From positions 174,754,348 through 174,818,347 of the forward strand of contig CM024753.1 of the NCBI GenBank assembly GCA_014218235.1: DNA of 64,000 nt, written 5' to 3'. Positions 59,608 to 64,000 of this stretch are shown one piece after another. Every line of letters begins with the position of its first letter. Position 1 is the first letter of the stretch. The DNA comes from Colocasia esculenta. Its lineage: Eukaryota; Streptophyta; Magnoliopsida; Alismatales; Araceae. Position numbers and translations under genes: made by a program. Under the pieces are notes generated by a model. It had not been told where the DNA came from and ran no database searches. It saw only the letters and a program-made list of their open reading frames with translations.

Positions 59608-61211
59608 CAACATCATTGAAGATCCATCGGTTGGGGTAAGAACTAGAGGTAATGTTATCCCGTGTGTTTACTTAGCATTTGTATCTCAAATTGAGCCAAC
59701 GACAGTCAATGAAGCACTGTCTGATGAATTTTGGATTATAGCCATGCAAGATGAACTCAATCAGTTCAAGAGAAACCAAGTTTGGTCCCTTGTTCCGAGA
59801 CCATCAGACATCATCTTGTGATTGACACCAAATGGGTGCTCAGGAACAAATTGGATGAAGCTGGTGTTATCACTAGAAACAAGGCTAGACTGGTAGCTCA
59901 AGGCTATTCCCAAGAGGAGGGCATAGATTTCGATGAAACCTATGCACCAGTGGCTAGACTTGAGGCTATTCGAATTTTACTTGCTTATGCATCTGCCCTG
60001 GATTTAAAACTTTTCAAATGGATGTAAATCTGCATTTTTAAATGGATATAAAGGAGGAAGTCTATGTAGAACAACCTCCTGGCTTTGATGATGTAGATTT
60101 TCCAAATCATGTTTTTAAACTGCATAAAACACTATATGGTTTAAAGCAAGCACCTAGAGCATGGTATGAGAGGCTTAGTGTATTTTTATTAAACCATGGT
60201 TTCATCAGAGGACATGTAGATAGTACATTGTTTATTAAGTCAAAAGTCAAAAATATATTGCTTGTGCAAATTTATGTAGATGATATAATATTCGGATCTA
60301 CTGATGAATCCTTGTGCAAGTATTTTGAAAAGCTTATGCAGGGAGAATTCGAAATGAGTATGATGGGGGAGCTCAACTACTTCCTTAGATTACAAATCTA
60401 ACAAGGCAAGGAAGGAACACATATCTGTCAAGCAAAGTATACCAAGGAATTATTGAAGAAGTTCAGGTTTGATAATGCAAAGTCACTATCAACACTAATG
60501 AGCACATCGACAAGGTTAGACAGTGATAAATATGGTAAGAAAGTAGATCAAAAACTTTATAGAGGTATGATAGGATCATTACTTTATTTAACTGCTAGTC
60601 GACCTGATATTCTATTTAGTGTATGCATGTGTGCAAGATATCAGGCTGATCCTAAGGAATCTCATTTAATTTCTGTTAAAAGAATCTTTAGATATCTAGC
60701 TAAAACTCATGATCTAGGTCTGTGGTATCCAAAATCATGTGAAATTAGTTTAGTAGGATATTCTGATGCTGACTATGCTGGATGTAAGGTAGATAGAAAA
60801 AGCACTAGTGGTAGTTGTCAATTTTTTGCAGGATGCTTGATTTCATGGTCCCCAAAGAAGCAGAATTCAGTAGCACTGTCAACAGCTGAAGCTGAGTACG
60901 TAGCTGCTGGAAGCTGTTGCACTCAAATACTATGGATAAAACAACAGCTTGAGGATTATGGATTGTACATCAAGACCATCCCATTGCTGTGCGATAACAC
61001 CAGTGCAATAAATCTCACCAAAATCCAGTCCAGCACTCCAGGACGAAGCATATAGAGTTAGATATCATTTCATTAGAGATCATGTAGCAAATGGTAATAT
61101 CAACATTTCTTTATAGATACTTTAAATCAGTTGGCAGATATCTTTACAAAGGCCTCACCTGAAGAGAGATTTACGTCTCTTAGAAGGGAATTAGGCATGT
61201 GCAATTTGTAA
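59608..61211 (+). pseudogene. pol: Copia2 pol, reverse transcriptase and RNase H
   Basis: Begins with the TSD copy CAACA (59608-59612) and continues the linker read before G1. FKRNQVWSLVPRP (about 59765), a frame shift near 59812, then DTKWVLRNKLDE, ARLEAIRILLAYAS, a lost T near 60026, VYVEQPPGFDD, LHKTLYGLKQAPRAWYERL and an intact YVDDIIFGS (60273-60300). A stop at 60399 (LRLQI-stop) where Copia1 reads on. Then SLLYLTASRPDILFSV, GYSDADYAGCKVDRKSTSGS and RNase H SWSPKKQNSVALSTAEAEYVA (60843-60905). Two single-base losses near 61020-61055 disturb the end; the final stop is at 61209-61211, in the same place as in Copia1. Confidence 0.93.
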
Positions 61212-61618
61212 CAGATTTTTCTGCATATAACTGAAATAATAAAAACTTCAGAATAAGGTTTTCTCTTTCCTAAAATCAAGAAAAATCCTTTATTGCTTGC
61301 ATCATAAAATGCTATGACTTTTCGGGATGAATTCTTTATTATTTCCATTATCTTCTCCTCTTTTGTCGTTATCCACATTTAATTCTCTGTCATTTCAAAA
61401 AGCACCTTTATGTCCTGCCATAGCACGAAATCTATGTCATATCAATTTCATCCTTCTCTCTCCTCTCTTTCGACTTGTCTGGAGCGATCAACCCTATCGA
61501 TTCCAGACCACTCTCTCTCTGTGATTTCATAGAATCCCTCTGTTCCCGCCAAAATTTCTTGAGGGCTTCTGTTCCATTCCTTCCCACGATCCTCCAGAAA
61601 CCTTCTCTGTTCATTTCC
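61212..61618 (+). other. Spacer between pol and env-like gene of Copia2
   Basis: About 400 bases, T/C-rich, without a convincing gene; same length and place as in Copia1 (22712-23117). Confidence 0.6.
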
Positions 61619-64000
61619 ATGGCGGCTACTGGGAGTTTCGGCACCGTTGGTGGATACAACGTCACCTTCCTCACAGCAGAGCAGCAAGAGAGGTTTGCAG
61701 CAGTGAAGACAAAGCTGTGCGGAAACAAGGCTGTGGATGTTGCGGATATAGAGAAAAATGGAATGCACAGTGTGGTAGCAGCGATGCAGAGGATGAAATG
61801 GACAAGGATGGTGACTATTTCAGAGGCAAGCTATCCAGATCTAGTAAAGGCTTTCTATACCTGTCTGAAATCCAAAGAGGACGGATCCCTTACCTCCACA
61901 GTGAAAGGTACCCCCATCCACATAACATATGATCTTTTGGAGAGTTTGTTTGGAGTGTCTACCGTTGGTCGCAGTGGGGTAGACAGCGTCGACATCCATG
62001 TCAAGGGTTTGGGGATAATCGGAACTAAGTACAAGTTGAAGGATGGCAAGATTGACATCAACAAGTTAAATGCTTTCAACCGAATTTTGCATTTCATAGT
62101 TTGCCAGATCCTAGTACCAAGAGAGCAACTTTCTCCACTTGCCCTAGGCAGATTCAAATATGATGTTTTGGGCTATTCAGAATCAGGATATTAATATAGC
62201 AAGTGATTATGAGAGGATGAAGTTTGCAACTGCAATGATTTGGACAAGAAGAACAAACTGAACGTGTCTTTACCATATGCTCACCTGCTGACAAAGATTT
62301 TCCAACATTACAACATAAATTTGAATGGTGAAGTGTCAGAGAAGATGAGCCAAGCTATCAGGTCCAGAAACTTAAAGAAGAGCGGTTTTTCTCTAGTAGC
62401 CGGTGTTTGGACAAAAACTTCAGTTGCAGAAGAAGAGGCCATTATCAAGGAAGCTCAAGAAATTCCTCAAATTCCAGAGGCAGAAGGAGAGGCAAGAGTG
62501 AGGGTTGAAGACCCTGTTGTAGAGCCTCCAGCTGTCCTAGCAGTCCAAGAAGAGGCAGTAGAAATTAGAACAGAAGAACTAGTGGCAAGTGATAGTAGAA
62601 TTGAAGACATTCCTCCCGAGCACATTGAGCTCGTAGGGCAGCTATTAGAGGTTGAGTCCCCCTCGACAGTTGTTGCTTCGATATTTCAAGAAGTGTTGGA
62701 AACTGTCGCCAATATTCAGAGGGAGCAAGAAGAATTTATTCTAGAAGTTGTGGCACCAGGCCACAGTGATGTTCAGATGGAGGATGCTCTAGCTCAGGGG
62801 GAGCATGTAGATGAAATGGAAAAGAAATTCAGAGGGAGCCCACAGTTAATGCCCTGCTGATCAGTTTCCAAGAAGGTCTTGTGGAGAGCACCTCTGATGG
62901 TGTTGAAGGTGTTGATAAGGCCCGCCACCGTCTTAGAAGTAAAAGGAAGGGTGTGGCCACCAAAGTTCCATTACTAACCAGTAAGGCACACCGCAGATCC
63001 ATAAGAAGAAGAAGCTTAAAGTGAATATGAAGCCTATATTGAAAGATTAAATGCTCAAGGGGAGATTTTATGCTATGTTCAGTCCGATATTTCCTCCATT
63101 TTTATTAGCCAGAGCACTGGGGTCAAAGAGCTGGAAATGGTCAAAGCTATGCTGCGGGGAATGAAAAATGAGCTGGGAAGCATGAAGGAATTAGTGTCAA
63201 ATCTTTCAAATTTGGTGAGGGCGCAATTGTCTACTCCTGGCCCTCCTGCTCCCACTCCAATAGCTCCAGAGGTTCCACGGCCATCAGGGCCAAGTAATGA
63301 AGAAGCAGTCAGGCCACCAGGGCCTTCTGAAGAAACTGCCATGCCATCAGGGCAAGTTGGTGTTGAAGCTTCAGGGCCATCAGGGCCAATTGCAGTTGAG
63401 GAGTCAGGGCCTCTAGGGCCAGTAGTGGAAGAGTTAGGGCCATCAGGGCCAGTGGAATCAGCAGCCATAGCATTAAGAGTTGAAGTTTCAGTAGAAGCTA
63501 CTGTTGTGCCCCTAGAGTCTCCAGTTCCTTCACCTCTTCAGACTCCAGTTCCACCTTCTTCATCCACTGCACCTCCAGCCCCTGCCACCTTCAAACAACC
63601 CCTTCCAAAACATATTTCCTCACCTACACCATTTCCTACTACCTCCTCCTCTTCTCCTACCTCCTCTACTTTTATTCCTCCTCCTCCTATTTTTGAGGTT
63701 CCTCCAGCCTCATCTTCACTGGATCCTCATCTGCTGGTCCATCCTCAACTGGACCATCTGTCCCTCCTCCTTCTACTTCTTATTCTACTCTTCATCCACC
63801 CATTCCACCCTCATTCATAACTCTCATTCCAGAGGTGCTCGAATTCTGGGTGTGGTCATTGAGGACATCAAAGATGAGTTTGAAGAAGCAATTCTTCGCT
63901 CAGTCCTCTCCCTTCCTCTCATGTTCACAGATAGACCCTTCTAGTCCTGCTCCTAAAAAGAGGAAGTCTCAAAGGACCTTGCCCTCTCTTCTGAACCTCG
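61619..64000 (+). pseudogene. Copia2 env-like gene, 3' end off window
   Basis: Start MAATGSFGTVGGYNVTFLT at 61619. The N-terminal domain aligns with Copia1: AEQQERFAAVKTKLCGNKAVDV, SYPDLVKAFYTCLKS, LLESLFGVSTVGRSGVDSVD, GLGIIGTKYKLKDGKIDINKLN and LHFIVCQILVPR; a frame change near 62120, a second near 62235, then LPYAHLLTKIFQHYNINLNG and RSRNLKKSGFSLVAGVWTKT. An acidic Val/Glu-rich region follows (62440-62830), another break near 62830, a coiled-coil-like part (63137-63220), then Pro-Ser-Gly-Pro repeats (63260-63450), a Pro/Ser/Thr-rich region and the conserved LGV..I.DEFEEAILRSVLS near 63840. Structured ends with a variable low-complexity middle match Copia1; function unknown. Confidence 0.82.

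Larger units (their letters stand above)
34544..64000 (+). mobile_element. Copia2: Sirevirus-type copia, interrupted by G2 and G1, 3' end off window
   Basis: Second Sirevirus with the same gene order as Copia1. Pieces in the window: 5' LTR remnant 34544-35507, gag 35570-35921 and 48105-49533, pol 49552-51002 and 59608-61211, env-like gene from 61619 to the edge. G2 and G1 each left perfect 5-bp TSDs, and removing them restores reading across the gag and pol breaks. The left part of its 5' LTR is replaced by element C. It is diverged enough from Copia1 to be a different family within the same lineage. Confidence 0.94.

Overview
This window looks like plant nuclear DNA made entirely of nested LTR retrotransposons. 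I found no host gene, tRNA or rRNA gene. The elements are Ty1/copia of the Sirevirus type (gag-PR-INT-RT-RNaseH plus an extra env-like gene), a Ty3/gypsy chromovirus of the Tekay/Del type (PR-RT-RNaseH-INT plus chromodomain remnant), and a gag-only gypsy element of the Tat type. Long LTRs, 5-bp target site duplications (TSDs), initiator-Met-type primer sites and C-to-T/G-to-A stop codons fit a repeat-rich, methylated plant region. The species cannot be told; the env-bearing Sireviruses suggest, but do not prove, a dicot.

Layout. The outermost recognisable host sequence is Copia2, which starts with a 5' LTR remnant at 34544 and runs off the right edge. Three events broke it up. (1) Element C (Tat-like, gag-only, 2702-34543) abuts the Copia2 5' LTR remnant, apparently inserted into that LTR. 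(2) G2 (Tekay chromovirus, 35922-48104, TSD ATAGA) sits in Copia2 gag. (3) G1 (gag-only relative of G2, 51003-59607, TSD CAACA) sits in Copia2 pol. Element C was itself hit by four later insertions: solo LTR D (3289-6914, TSD CTCGG), solo LTR of family G1 (7839-11585, TSD ACAGA/ATAGA), solo LTR D' in reverse (12787-14602, TSD ATGTG) and a complete Copia1 (15620-28786, TSD CGATG). A truncated, reversed G1 LTR (1-2701) abuts the left end of C. Removing each insert rejoins the interrupted sequence, which is the main evidence for the boundaries.

Functionally, every coding unit carries frameshifts or stops, so all are annotated as pseudogenes, although single-base deletions predominate and may partly be consensus errors. 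The gag-only elements G1 and C would need enzymes supplied in trans; G1 shares primer site, polypurine tract and pre-tract sequence with the pol-bearing G2.

The most interesting signals are non-coding. They are: a chain of short hairpins between the TATA box and the primer site of both Sireviruses, with stems kept while bases change; a 27-bp-period array of eight hairpin units in C; GTCGCG-rich arrays in LTRs of three different families; a 59-bp composite AACGATTT array in the Copia1 LTRs; and a conserved gag-stop/pol(-1) junction with an acceptor-like AG in both Sirevirus copies.
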